Below the pieces are notes generated by a model. It was given only the letters and a program-made list of their open reading frames with translations, had not been told where the DNA came from and did not search any database. Shown here one piece after another: positions 10,109-19,284 of a stretch of DNA of 64,000 nucleotides. Each line of letters opens with the position of its first letter. The stretch's first letter is position 1. The position numbers were made by a program, and so were the translations under genes. This DNA is from Rhodonellum psychrophilum GCM71 = DSM 17998 (GTDB lineage Bacteria > Bacteroidota > Bacteroidia > Cytophagales > Cyclobacteriaceae): contig NZ_KB906685.1 of the NCBI RefSeq assembly GCF_000381545.1, positions 62,001 to 126,000 on the forward strand, read 5' to 3'.

Positions 10109-10249
10109 ATGAATCGAATTGGGATACTTGAATTGAAAAGGGCTGTACAGGGGGAGGCGATTATGGCAAGTTGGGTAAAAGCAGGCGAAAAGGAATTTGG
10201 ACCCTCTGAAGGATTCAACCCTTCTTTAAAAGCTTTTTTAAAGCATTGA
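10109..10249 (+). CDS. Possible 46-residue small protein, unknown
   Basis: Short ORF 18 nt after the PPTase stop, starting with ATG and ending with TGA. The peptide is charged and has a KAGEKEFGPSEGFNPSLKAF segment that looks protein-like rather than random, but I do not recognise a family. No ribosome-binding site stands out. It could be a small gene of the NRPS operon, the tail of a lost gene, or chance. Confidence 0.25.
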   Translation: MNRIGILELKRAVQGEAIMASWVKAGEKEFGPSEGFNPSLKAFLKH

Positions 10250-10475
10250 AAAATACCGAAAAAAGCTATTTTCCTAAAAAAAAATGTTCCAAAATGACTT
10301 GAATAATCCTTGTAAAAAAAATGATATTAATTAGGCAAATAGTTATTTGAAATTCATAAATATTTATTTAAAATACGTTTTTTTATTTGTATAATTTACT
10401 TAATTTAACTCTCCGATTGAATATATAGGTTCCGATTGATTTTTAATTGCTTTTTAAATTATAGACATTCTTTTT
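10250..10475. promoter_or_regulatory. AT-rich upstream region of the exopolysaccharide operon
   Basis: About 225 bp of very AT-rich DNA between the end of the NRPS locus and the first polysaccharide gene. The position implies a promoter for the export genes. I could not find a clean Bacteroidota -33/-7 pair (TTTG / TAnnTTTG), so the promoter is inferred only from composition and placement. There is no gene in it. Confidence 0.35.
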
Positions 10476-11294
10476 ATGGCCAATTACAGGATTATTGTTT
10501 TGGGTTTATCCTCAATTCTACTTTTTCAAGTGAGTTGCATCTCCAATAAGAAAGTCGTTTACATGCAAAAACTTGCCCCATCTGCGATGGTCTCGCAGGG
10601 GGGTGAACTTATTCCCTACAAGACAGAAGATTATTTGCTTCAGTACAATGATGTGGTGGACATCACCATGACCACTTCCGACCCTGAGTTGAATATTTTA
10701 TTGAATACAACATCCTCTCTGGAACAAATGAGGATGCTGGGTGGGAATATGATGGGCGGGGGTGATGTCTTTTATTTGAACGGTTTCACCTTGAATAATT
10801 TAGGGATAGTGGAATTGCCGATGATCGGGGAAATAAAATTGGTGGGATTGTCCACGGAGGAAGCCAAGCTGATGGTGGAAAGTGAACTCAAAAAATATGT
10901 CCGAGACAATGAATATTTTGTTCGGGTGAGATTGGGAGGGATCCGGTACAGCGCCATTGGGGAATTTGTCCGGCCAGGTAAATACACGATTCTTCAGAAT
11001 AGGGTTACCATTTTTGAAGCCATTGCCAATGCAGGCGATCTCACCACAGTTGCCAAAAGAAATGCTGTCAGGGTTATCCGACAATACCCGAATGGATCAA
11101 GAGCCCATATTGTCAACCTGAACAACGATGAAATAATGAATTCGGAGTTTTATTTCCTAAAACCGAATGATATGATCTATGCCGAACCGATGAAAGTTCG
11201 GGAACTGGGAACGGGTGTTACGCTTGTTCAAACAACACAATTATTGATTAGTCTTGCAACCGTCGGATTATTGGTTTTCACCGCTACCAAATGA
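10476..11294 (+). CDS. Polysaccharide export outer-membrane lipoprotein (Wza/BexD-like)
   Basis: 272 residues. Hydrophobic N-terminus ending in VSCIS, a probable lipoprotein site with Cys21. Next come the poly-export domain (QYNDVVDITMTTSDPELN, about 55-150) and a SLBB-like domain (VGEFxRPGKYT-type segment AIGEFVRPGKYTI, about 165-230). The C-terminus is hydrophobic and may span the outer membrane (about 250-268). This family forms the outer-membrane channel for capsule or EPS export together with the co-polymerase encoded directly downstream; only 9 nt separate its stop from the likely ATG of that gene. First gene of the EPS block. Confidence 0.88.
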   Translation: MANYRIIVLGLSSILLFQVSCISNKKVVYMQKLAPSAMVSQGGELIPYKTEDYLLQYNDVVDITMTTSDPELNILLNTTSSLEQMRMLGGNMMGGGDVFYLNGFTLNNLGIVELPMIGEIKLVGLSTEEAKLMVESELKKYVRDNEYFVRVRLGGIRYSAIGEFVRPGKYTILQNRVTIFEAIANAGDLTTVAKRNAVRVIRQYPNGSRAHIVNLNNDEIMNSEFYFLKPNDMIYAEPMKVRELGTGVTLVQTTQLLISLATVGLLVFTATK

Positions 11295-11303
11295 TTGGAA
11301 ATT

Positions 11304-13730
11304 ATGAAAATAATACAAAACAATAGCGAAGAAGGGTACATTGAAGAAAATAAAAAACCTTTTGACCCAGCAAAATTTTTCCTGAAACACCTTCATTACT
11401 GGCCATTTATAGTGATATCAATAGTCATTTCCATGACCTTGGCGTTTTTAAAAAACAAAAGTACTCCGCCTATTTATCAGGTAAGCAGCAAGTTTTTTGT
11501 AAAGGAAGATGTGAACAGTTCCGGGATTTTGGACCTGACAAGACTCAATACAAGAGGCAATTATAATAATCAAACCCAGAAACTATCTAACGAGGCTATT
11601 TTTTTACTTTCCAAACCTTTGGCCGAGCTCACTTTGGATATTCTGGACTTTAGGGTAGGTTATTATCAGCCAGGTTTTTTTGTGGATACAGAACTTTATA
11701 AAAACAGTCCGATTCATGTTGAGGTGGATTGGGGACACCCACAGGTTATTGGAGGGAAGATGGATCTGTCGTGGTCTGACCCAAATTCCTTTGTACTCCG
11801 CTTCCCAGAGAAGAAATACTTTCAAAATTTCCCGGATTCCAAGCCTGAGGTCGAAATAGACCTTTCAGAAATACCTGCCAAAAAATATAAATTCGATGAG
11901 TGGGTTGAGTTGCCTTTTGCAAAATTCAAAGTGACTTTTAAAGGGGTTGAACCCAGTGGCAACACGCTGATCAAATTTAACTCAAAAGCCGGTTTGTTGG
12001 CCAAATATACGGGTGAGGACCTTCAAGTGGTGCCTGTGGAGCTGACATCTTCAATTTTGGGATTGACGCTAAACACAAGCCATCCAGAAAAAGGGAGTGA
12101 TTATCTGAATACTTTGATGGAAATATCATTGGAGGAAGAGTTGAATGAAAAAAACAGAATGGCCAAAAGCACTGTGGACTTCATTGATCACCAAATTTCG
12201 GGTGTGGCGGACACCTTGAGCTTTTTTGAAGGGAGATTACAAAATTTCAGGAGCAGCAATAGGACTTATAACATCGCTTCGGAAAGCAATGTGGTTTATG
12301 GAGAGATCACCGCCTTGGAAAAACAACTCTCCCAGGAAAGATTCAAAAAGCAGTATTTTCAAAATCTTCAGAATTATTTGGTAAGAGAGACTTATGATCA
12401 GATAATCATGCCGGCGGGACTTGGTATCGAAGATCCAATCTTGAATTCTCTGATTCAGAATTTGATAACCCTTCAAAATGAAAAATCCCGTTTGCTCAAT
12501 ACCCAAACAGAAGCGTCTCCAAGGGTAAGGGATGTCACGAATAAAATCATGGATATCAATGCTTCCCTGTCTGAAGTCGTCAGAAATGTGACCAGCAATA
12601 CTGATTTTCTAATAAGAGATCTGCAGGAAAGAATCACAAGGATCGAGAGACAATTCAGCAGACTCCCGTCCACGGAACAAAACCTACTGAAAATCCAGAG
12701 AGAATTCACCTTGAATGAAACCATTTATACATTCCTCCTGCAGCGAAGAGCCGAATCGGCAATTGCGATGGCTTCCAATACTGCCTCGAACAAAATCGTG
12801 GAATACGCCACGCCCAATTACTTGCCGATCACGGTAAAGGAAGTCACCACCTACATCATTGCATTGGTTGGTGGTTTTGTTTTCCCGATAGGGGTGATTA
12901 TGCTCATTATTATTTTTGACCGTAAGATCAAGGATGTGAAAGAACTGGAGGGGAAACTTCTTGTTCCTGTTTTGGCCAAAATTGGAAAAAGCAAAAGCAA
13001 ATCTTCTTTATCTGTTTTTACGGAACCCAAATCGGCCCTTACTGAATCGTTTAGAGCGCTTAAAACGAATATCAGTTTCATAGTCCCAAATGACCAGTCT
13101 GTTGCGATTGCCATTTCTTCAAGTGTATCCAAAGAAGGAAAAACTTTCACAGCCATCAACCTCGCTTCGATCTATTCTCTCAATGACAAAAAAACAATCC
13201 TGGTCAGCTGTGACATGTACAAGCCACACACATTTAGGGATTTTGGTCTCAAAGGGGATCAGGGCTTGTCCAATTATCTGAGTAGGCAAGTGGATGGGGT
13301 CTTTGATATTATCCAGCCCAGTGGGCACCATTTATTGGATGTGATTTCCTCAGGTTCCATCCCTCCAAACCCTTCTGAGTTGATCGCTTTGCCGAGGTTC
13401 AAAGAACTTTTGGAAGACCTGAAGAAAATCTATGATGTGGTGATACTGGATACACCACCTGTGGGATTGATCAGCCAATCTTTTGAAATCATGAAAAACG
13501 TAGATGTCATCCTGTATGTTTTGCGGTTTAAGTACAGCGAATGGTCTTTTGCTGATGATCTCAATGATATAAAAATCAAAAAAGGAATCAGGAATATCTA
13601 CTCCGTGATCAATGACGTCGGCAACCAAGAGTTAAACTACAAAGGATACAGTGGTGACTATTATGACAGTCAAAATTCAAAGAAAAGCTTTATTGCGAAT
13701 ATTTTCAAAAGGGGAAAAGCAGCCCTATAA
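11304..13730 (+). CDS. Polysaccharide co-polymerase / bacterial tyrosine kinase (Wzc-like)
   Basis: About 808 residues. Wzz-type chain-length domain with a first membrane segment near residues 30-50, a long periplasmic coiled-coil part, and a second membrane segment near 515-538. A cytoplasmic BY-kinase domain follows: Walker A SSVSKEGKTFTAINLA (about 601-616), Walker A-prime VSCDMYKPH (about 635), Walker B VVILDTPPVG (about 711). The C-terminal tail has the Tyr cluster expected for autophosphorylation (NYKGYSGDYYD, about 777-787). The ATG at 11304 is preferred; a TTG at 11295 directly abuts the upstream stop. It controls chain length and export with the Wza-like protein. The Cys in Walker A-prime, where Ala is more common, is a minor deviation. 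Confidence 0.92.
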   Translation: MKIIQNNSEEGYIEENKKPFDPAKFFLKHLHYWPFIVISIVISMTLAFLKNKSTPPIYQVSSKFFVKEDVNSSGILDLTRLNTRGNYNNQTQKLSNEAIFLLSKPLAELTLDILDFRVGYYQPGFFVDTELYKNSPIHVEVDWGHPQVIGGKMDLSWSDPNSFVLRFPEKKYFQNFPDSKPEVEIDLSEIPAKKYKFDEWVELPFAKFKVTFKGVEPSGNTLIKFNSKAGLLAKYTGEDLQVVPVELTSSILGLTLNTSHPEKGSDYLNTLMEISLEEELNEKNRMAKSTVDFIDHQISGVADTLSFFEGRLQNFRSSNRTYNIASESNVVYGEITALEKQLSQERFKKQYFQNLQNYLVRETYDQIIMPAGLGIEDPILNSLIQNLITLQNEKSRLLNTQTEASPRVRDVTNKIMDINASLSEVVRNVTSNTDFLIRDLQERITRIERQFSRLPSTEQNLLKIQREFTLNETIYTFLLQRRAESAIAMASNTASNKIVEYATPNYLPITVKEVTTYIIALVGGFVFPIGVIMLIIIFDRKIKDVKELEGKLLVPVLAKIGKSKSKSSLSVFTEPKSALTESFRALKTNISFIVPNDQSVAIAISSSVSKEGKTFTAINLASIYSLNDKKTILVSCDMYKPHTFRDFGLKGDQGLSNYLSRQVDGVFDIIQPSGHHLLDVISSGSIPPNPSELIALPRFKELLEDLKKIYDVVILDTPPVGLISQSFEIMKNVDVILYVLRFKYSEWSFADDLNDIKIKKGIRNIYSVINDVGNQELNYKGYSGDYYDSQNSKKSFIANIFKRGKAAL

Positions 13731-13763
13731 ATTTTGCACACTGTTCTGTCATTTTTTTGACAG

Positions 13764-13786
13764 ATCCTGATCCGATTCAGGATTTT
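13764..13786 (+). terminator. Candidate terminator after the Wzc-like gene
   Basis: Inverted repeat ATCCTGA / TCAGGAT with a 6-nt loop followed by TTTTA. A smaller perfect stem (CTGTCA / TGACAG, 13746-13763) lies directly before it. The T-run is short, so it may only attenuate read-through to the flippase gene. Confidence 0.4.
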
Positions 13787-13921
13787 ATCTCGCTGTTTAT
13801 CCTGATTATTTAAGAATACATTTTACTGCGATGTCACCAAGCATGGGACTGAAGGGGCGAAGCCGTAAAATGAAAATCCTGGTTCAATTGCCAAAAAACA
13901 TTCCGAATTGAATTTTTAGAA

Positions 13922-15475
13922 ATGGATGGATCTGTAAAAACCAAAACCGTTACCAAAGAAAACCACAAGCAAAGGGCCTATCTCAATTCCGTGACCAGCA
14001 TTCTGGATCATGTGATCAAGCAGGTAATGGGTTTTGTGGTCAGCCCGATCATTGTCAATGGCTTGGGAAGCACCTTCTATGGAGTCTATCAGATTTTGCT
14101 TGAAATGACTGGATATGCAGATATGGCTGATATTCAAACTGCTCAAGTTTTGAAATGGACGGTTGCCCAAAAGCGGGGTGTGGCTTCCGAAGAAGAGCTG
14201 AGGAGCGAGGTGACCACAGCCTTGGTTTTAACGCTACTGATTCTACCTTTTATTTTCTTGATTGGAGGGGTTTTGATCTGGTATGCACCCATCTTGACCA
14301 ATGTGAATGAGGAGTATTACAACATGGTGCGGGCAGCAAGTGCCATTATGATTTTTTCCATGGTCATTTATAAATTGATGGATCTTTTTGAAGCCGTTTT
14401 AAGGGGTATGAACCTAGGATTCAAAGGCATGGGCGCGAGATCAATGCTTATGATTTTTAGTGGCTTGCTTAAGATATGGGTGATCTATCAAGGATATGGT
14501 TTGATAGGGATTTCAGTTGTCCAGGTTTTCATTGGTGTATTCACCAGTCTTGTTTTTTATTGGTTGGTCAAAAAAAACATTCCATGGTTTGGTTTTGGCA
14601 GGACAGACATGGGCAAAATCCGCTCCTATGCAAAACTAAGTGGCTGGTTTATGGCGACGATGATTTTCAGCATGATTCTTTTCAATAGTGAAAAAATCAT
14701 TCTGGGATATTTGGTCGGTCCGGAGATGGTGACCATTTATGTGTTGACCTTGTTTGCCAGCTCAGCGATGGGGGGCTTGATCAATGCCGTGATTTCAGGG
14801 GTAGTGCCTGGTATCGGTAATTTTTTTGGAAAAGGTGAATTTGAGAAAATACTGATTTCCAAAAATCTGATACAATCCATTATCTGGTGGTTTACTTTTT
14901 CCATAGGAACCGGTATTTTATTGTTCAACCAGTCTTTTTTAAACCTCTGGGTAGGGGAAGGCAACTATGCGGGGTACTTAGAGAATTTGTTTATCCTGTT
15001 GATTGCATTGCAATATATTTTCTTCGGTGCTGCGGGCAGTTTTATCAATGTGACTCTGGATCTAAAAACAAAGGTTCTTTTGACGGGCTTTTCAGCGCTG
15101 ATTTCTATTGGCTTGGCATTTCTACTGGTGCAGGATTTTGAGATTTTAGGGCTTTGTGTCAGTGTTTTGGCGGGTCGGATGGTATTGACCTTCGGATTTC
15201 CTTTGATCCTAAAAAAGAAAATAAACGACCAGTCCTCCTTTTTCACAATGGAGAATATCCGGCCTTTACTCATCACTTCAATTGCTTTGATCGCTGCCTC
15301 TTATTTGCAGGAATTGGTAATGGTCAATTCCTGGCTGGGACTGATTTCTTGGGGTGCATTGACGGTGGCGGTTCTGATGCCATTGTTTTGGGTGCTTGGG
15401 TTCACGCATAACCAAAGAAGGATTCTTTTGACGAATCTGAGTAAAATAAAAATTTTTAAAATTAATGATAGGTAA
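13922..15475 (+). CDS. Polysaccharide flippase (Wzx/MATE-like, MOP superfamily)
   Basis: 517 residues, very hydrophobic, with roughly 12-14 membrane segments from about residue 30 to the end. The N-terminal part (VTSILDHVIKQVMGFVVSP, then GLGSTFYGVYQILL) resembles the first helices of oligosaccharide flippases, which move lipid-linked repeat units across the inner membrane. It starts 191 bp after the Wzc-like gene and ends 21 bp before the polymerase gene. The fold is clear, the exact substrate is not. Confidence 0.85.
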   Translation: MDGSVKTKTVTKENHKQRAYLNSVTSILDHVIKQVMGFVVSPIIVNGLGSTFYGVYQILLEMTGYADMADIQTAQVLKWTVAQKRGVASEEELRSEVTTALVLTLLILPFIFLIGGVLIWYAPILTNVNEEYYNMVRAASAIMIFSMVIYKLMDLFEAVLRGMNLGFKGMGARSMLMIFSGLLKIWVIYQGYGLIGISVVQVFIGVFTSLVFYWLVKKNIPWFGFGRTDMGKIRSYAKLSGWFMATMIFSMILFNSEKIILGYLVGPEMVTIYVLTLFASSAMGGLINAVISGVVPGIGNFFGKGEFEKILISKNLIQSIIWWFTFSIGTGILLFNQSFLNLWVGEGNYAGYLENLFILLIALQYIFFGAAGSFINVTLDLKTKVLLTGFSALISIGLAFLLVQDFEILGLCVSVLAGRMVLTFGFPLILKKKINDQSSFFTMENIRPLLITSIALIAASYLQELVMVNSWLGLISWGALTVAVLMPLFWVLGFTHNQRRILLTNLSKIKIFKINDR

Positions 15476-15496
15476 AATATTGTATTTCAAATATTT

Positions 15497-16768
15497 ATGA
15501 ATGTTTTTTTTCTCCTTTTAGAATTTTCCACCCTATTGTTTATGGGGTATGCAGTCATGTTCAAAAAGCAACTCTCAATTGTGTATTTGCCATTCCTGTT
15601 TTTTAGCAATACAGTGTATGTACCCGCTTTGCCCTACTTTTTTTATTACGTCGTGATATCATCGGCTATTTTATACTTTGCAGTTTTCAATCTTCCTTTT
15701 GTAATCAAAAACGTATTTGCTGTATTTTCCATATTGTACATTTTAATATTGTTGACCAACTCCACAGACATCATCTCGATCAGGCCGGCATTATTTTTTG
15801 TGATATGGCTGTTTCTTCTGATTCCCATTATCCCAGAGATCTTTCAAAAATTCTCAAGAAACGAGATCATGGAGGAACTCAGCAAATGTGCTTTTTTGAT
15901 TTTGACTGTATTTATCGTGAATACGGTTCTATCCACAAAATTCGCCTACGTACCGGTAGAAATGTATGGGATCAATTCTGGGATTCTATTTGGCAATGTG
16001 ACTTTTACCGATTTTAATGTTTTGGTTTTTGCCACTTATATTGTGCTTAAAAAGGCGATCAAAGATAAAAAAAACCTGTATTTGATGGTCTATTTGGTTG
16101 CGATGTTCTTGATTCTATTGTCTATGAGAAGGACGGTCATGCTTCTCAGTGTACTGGGTTCATTGGTTGTGATTTTTGAGCTTTTGGATTTTCAGAACAT
16201 TAAAAAGTTCATTGCTTATGGTGTCATCATTGGGAGCATTAGCCTGGTTGTTGTTTTTTATACTGGGTTTTTAAATGCTTTCTGGGAAAGATATGAGAAA
16301 AGAGGTTTGGAGAATAGGTCGCTGAATGAAGAAAACCGTATGATGGAATTCAATCTGCTTTACAAGGATATGTTTGTGTTTTTTGACTACAGCCCCTGGT
16401 TTGGCTATGAATTGTTTCAAAGCGGGGGCAATTATGGGAAAGGGGTTTTTGGCACTAGAACCCTTCATACTGATTTGACCAATATTGTGCACAGCAGTGG
16501 GTTTTTGGGATTGTTTTTGTATTTGATGATGGTTAGCCTTGCGTTTCGGCAAGCTTGGCTAAAAACGTATTCCAAGAGTCAGTATTATCATTTTGCTTTT
16601 TGTAGTATCGCATTTGTGATATTCACCATTACAGGTCGATATACAACGCTTAGCAGCTCGATTTTTTTCTATTTGGTTTTATTTCTTCCGGTTTCCAAGC
16701 CTGAAGTTTTATTTCAAAAAGTAATCTGTTCAAGAAAAGTGAAATCCTTAGAACCCTTGAATGCTTAG
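15497..16768 (+). CDS. O-antigen/EPS polymerase-like membrane protein (Wzy/WaaL type)
   Basis: 423 residues with about 10-12 membrane segments and one larger extracytoplasmic loop between about residues 260 and 340 (contains RSLNEENRMMEFNLLYKDM and LHTDLTNIVHSSGF). This loop pattern is the hallmark of the O-antigen polymerase/ligase group, whose primary sequences are poorly conserved. Between flippase and glycosyltransferase genes it most likely polymerises the repeat unit. Ligase function cannot be excluded. Confidence 0.75.
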   Translation: MNVFFLLLEFSTLLFMGYAVMFKKQLSIVYLPFLFFSNTVYVPALPYFFYYVVISSAILYFAVFNLPFVIKNVFAVFSILYILILLTNSTDIISIRPALFFVIWLFLLIPIIPEIFQKFSRNEIMEELSKCAFLILTVFIVNTVLSTKFAYVPVEMYGINSGILFGNVTFTDFNVLVFATYIVLKKAIKDKKNLYLMVYLVAMFLILLSMRRTVMLLSVLGSLVVIFELLDFQNIKKFIAYGVIIGSISLVVVFYTGFLNAFWERYEKRGLENRSLNEENRMMEFNLLYKDMFVFFDYSPWFGYELFQSGGNYGKGVFGTRTLHTDLTNIVHSSGFLGLFLYLMMVSLAFRQAWLKTYSKSQYYHFAFCSIAFVIFTITGRYTTLSSSIFFYLVLFLPVSKPEVLFQKVICSRKVKSLEPLNA

Positions 16769-16850
16769 TTTTTCCTTGGTTCCCCATCGGGATTTGGTTA
16801 GAAATGTTTCCGTGCAAATACTCTTATTGTAATTTTTAATCTTTGGGACA

Positions 16851-17786
16851 GTGAAAATATTATTCGTTAGTAGGCCAAAAGAAACGAAAGTCAATCCTTT
16901 TGTAAGGGAACAAGCCCTCGCTTTGGAATTGAATCCCCAAGTATTGGTAGATCATTATTTAATCCAAAAGGGGGGTGTTTTTGGGTATTACCATGCAAGC
17001 AAAGAGATCGCAGCTATTTGGGATTCGGGAGAATACGATATCATCCATGTGCACAATGGGCTCTCAAGTTTTGCCGTAATCTTTGCCAAGATTTTTTCCA
17101 AAAAAAGAATTAACGTAGTGATTACATTTCATGGAACGGATATCAATAAAATTTCCGAAAGGATTTTCTCTATTACAGCATCCAAATTTTCGGCTCATAA
17201 TATATTGGTTTCCAGTAAAATGGAGAAGTACGTGAAGACCAATTATTCCATTATCCCCTGTGGTATCGATACAGATGTGGAATTGGGATTTAGAGAAATC
17301 ACCAGGGAGAAATTTGGCTGGTCAAAAGAAGACTTTGTGGTGTTGTTTTCTTCCGGATTTGATAAAAAGGTAAAGGATCCGGAATTTGCCTTTGCGGTTA
17401 TCGAAAAGCTTTCCAAATCCTCTTCAAGCAATGTCAAATTTATTGAATTGAAAGGGTATGACAGGCAGGAAGCCAATCATTTGATGCAGGCTGCTGACGT
17501 GATGCTCATGTGTAGCAAGTCAGAGGGAAGCCCCCAAGTGATCAAAGAGTCCATCATCAATCGCCTACCGGTTGTGTCGAATGACGTGGGCGAGGTAGAG
17601 GAAATTTGTAGTGGAGTGGATCACTGTTTCGTTATTGAGAAGGATATCGACAAATATGTCAATGTGCTTTCAGAAATCTCAAAATCTTCAGCAAGGATAA
17701 CCAACCCCGAAAGTGTGTTGAAAAAATTTGATAACAGACTGATCGTCGATGATATTTTCAAAATCTATAAAAATGTATTGAACTGA
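16851..17786 (+). CDS. Glycosyltransferase family 4 type
   Basis: 311 residues, a compact GT-B enzyme. N-terminal part has DIIHVHNGLSSF and VITFHGTDIN. The C-terminal nucleotide-sugar site has the E-x7-E motif in SEGSPQVIKESI (about residues 224-236) followed by LPVVSNDVGEVEE. The start is a GTG at 16851, and there is no in-frame ATG that would keep the first beta strand (KILFVSRP). It is somewhat short for GT4. Likely adds a sugar to the lipid-linked EPS unit in the cytoplasm. Confidence 0.85.
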   Translation: MKILFVSRPKETKVNPFVREQALALELNPQVLVDHYLIQKGGVFGYYHASKEIAAIWDSGEYDIIHVHNGLSSFAVIFAKIFSKKRINVVITFHGTDINKISERIFSITASKFSAHNILVSSKMEKYVKTNYSIIPCGIDTDVELGFREITREKFGWSKEDFVVLFSSGFDKKVKDPEFAFAVIEKLSKSSSSNVKFIELKGYDRQEANHLMQAADVMLMCSKSEGSPQVIKESIINRLPVVSNDVGEVEEICSGVDHCFVIEKDIDKYVNVLSEISKSSARITNPESVLKKFDNRLIVDDIFKIYKNVLN

Positions 17787-17876
17787 CGTTGGTGTCGTGA
17801 TAGGGATAGATTTTCTATTTTTATCCGATAGAATTGATTTTTTGCTCTCTTTTTGTACTATATTCATAACTTTCCA

Positions 17877-18911
17877 ATGAACATACTAATAGATATCAAT
17901 CATCCTGCACATGTTCATTATTTCAGGAATTTTTCTGAGATAATGAGGGAAATTGGCCACCAGACATTGTTTGTTTCGCGGGACAAAGAAATGGCCCAAA
18001 AACTATTGAACCATTATAAAATCCCTTTTATTGACCGTGGAAAAGGGAAGGATGGGAAAATAGGGAAGTTCATGTATATGGCATACGCGAATTGGAAATT
18101 GCATTCCGTTGCAAGAAAATTCCGACCAGATCTTTTTCTGAATTTTCTGCATCCTTATCCTTCCCAAGTGGCTAGCTACCTGTCCAAACCATCGTTGGTT
18201 TTCAGCGATTCCGAGCATGCAAAATTGCACCATCAACTGACCGTACCCTTTGCTTCGACGATTTACACTCCTGCATGTTACCTGACTGATTTGGGCAAAA
18301 AACAGATCCGGTTTAAAAGTTATATGGAATTGTCCTACCTCCATCCAGCCTATTTCACACCAAATCCAGAAATCTTCGAAATACTTGGTGTCCACGAAAA
18401 AGAGAAGTTTGTGATAGTTAGATTCGTTTCCTGGGGAGCAGCCCATGATTTTGGCATGACCGGAATGTCGCTCCAAAACAAAATCCATGCTGTTCAGGAA
18501 TTGTCAAAATATGCGAGGGTTTTCATTTCCTCGGAAGGAAAACTCCCCGAAAATCTTGAAAAGTACCGGATCAAGATCCCTTACGATCGTATCCATGATG
18601 CCTTGTATTACAGTTCCATGATCTTTGGCGAAAGTGGTACCATGTCCTCCGAAGCTGCTGTTTTGGGTACTCCTGCCTTTTTTATCAGTAGTCTAAAACT
18701 TGGTTATTTGGAAGAGCAAGAAAAGGAGTTTGGCCTCGTATTCAATTATGGTATTTCTGAAATTGATCAAAAAAGCGCTATTGGAAAGGCTGTGGAAATT
18801 CTAAAAGACCAAGAAAGCGAAGCTATTTTCCAAGCAAAAAGGGAAAATTTATTGGCCCAATGCATAGACACAACTTCATTTATGGTCAAGGAGGTTTTGA
18901 AGCACGAATAA
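17877..18911 (+). CDS. DUF354 family protein, GT-B/epimerase-like
   Basis: About 344 residues. The N-terminus MNILIDINHPAHVHYFRNF is highly characteristic of DUF354, whose fold resembles UDP-GlcNAc 2-epimerase and GT-B glycosyltransferases. The C-terminal half has IFGESGTMSSEAAVLGTPAF, matching the donor-site loop of that superfamily. The ATG at 17877 is chosen because it starts exactly at the family's conserved beginning; an upstream TTG at 17853 adds only eight non-conserved residues. Part of the EPS run; role in sugar transfer or activation is inferred. Confidence 0.82.
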   Translation: MNILIDINHPAHVHYFRNFSEIMREIGHQTLFVSRDKEMAQKLLNHYKIPFIDRGKGKDGKIGKFMYMAYANWKLHSVARKFRPDLFLNFLHPYPSQVASYLSKPSLVFSDSEHAKLHHQLTVPFASTIYTPACYLTDLGKKQIRFKSYMELSYLHPAYFTPNPEIFEILGVHEKEKFVIVRFVSWGAAHDFGMTGMSLQNKIHAVQELSKYARVFISSEGKLPENLEKYRIKIPYDRIHDALYYSSMIFGESGTMSSEAAVLGTPAFFISSLKLGYLEEQEKEFGLVFNYGISEIDQKSAIGKAVEILKDQESEAIFQAKRENLLAQCIDTTSFMVKEVLKHE

Positions 18912-19284
18912 AGCAACTGGTAAGTTGGGTAATGAATCCTGTTAAGATAACCTGTCAATTTAAATTCCCAGAAACACAGTCTGTCAAAGTTAAATTTTTG
19001 ATTTATGAATGTGGAATCCATTGAAAATTCAGAAATCACAAAAGAGAAACTGTCAATCGAAATTCTTAGGGGAAACGGTTTTTTTTGGCAATGGAGGATC
19101 AAGATTTCCTGTTTGCGAGGGAGAGATTGTTAGAGGATTGTCCACGGGGTACCGTCTCCCAAAGCCCAGAATTCAAGGGACATGGTAACGCTTTTTTTGC
19201 AGACGCTTTTCTCTTTTCCAAAGCCTTTATGAATTTTTTTATAGAGTAAAAATTGTTTCTCCCATTTCAAAATTGATAGACAAG
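18912..19284. other. 373-bp gap with only a doubtful 42-codon ORF
   Basis: Between the DUF354 and deacetylase genes. The only ATG-started ORF of note is 19005-19133 (42 residues, with a GFFWQWRIKI segment). It could be the beginning of a lost gene, because it ends abruptly and nothing continues in other frames that I recognise. No repeat or terminator was obvious. Confidence 0.3.

Noticed and set aside
10250-10475. Exact sigma-factor promoter ahead of the EPS operon
   Set aside because: No TAnnTTTG box at proper distance from a TTG/TTTG box could be placed, so only the region, not a promoter site, is reported.
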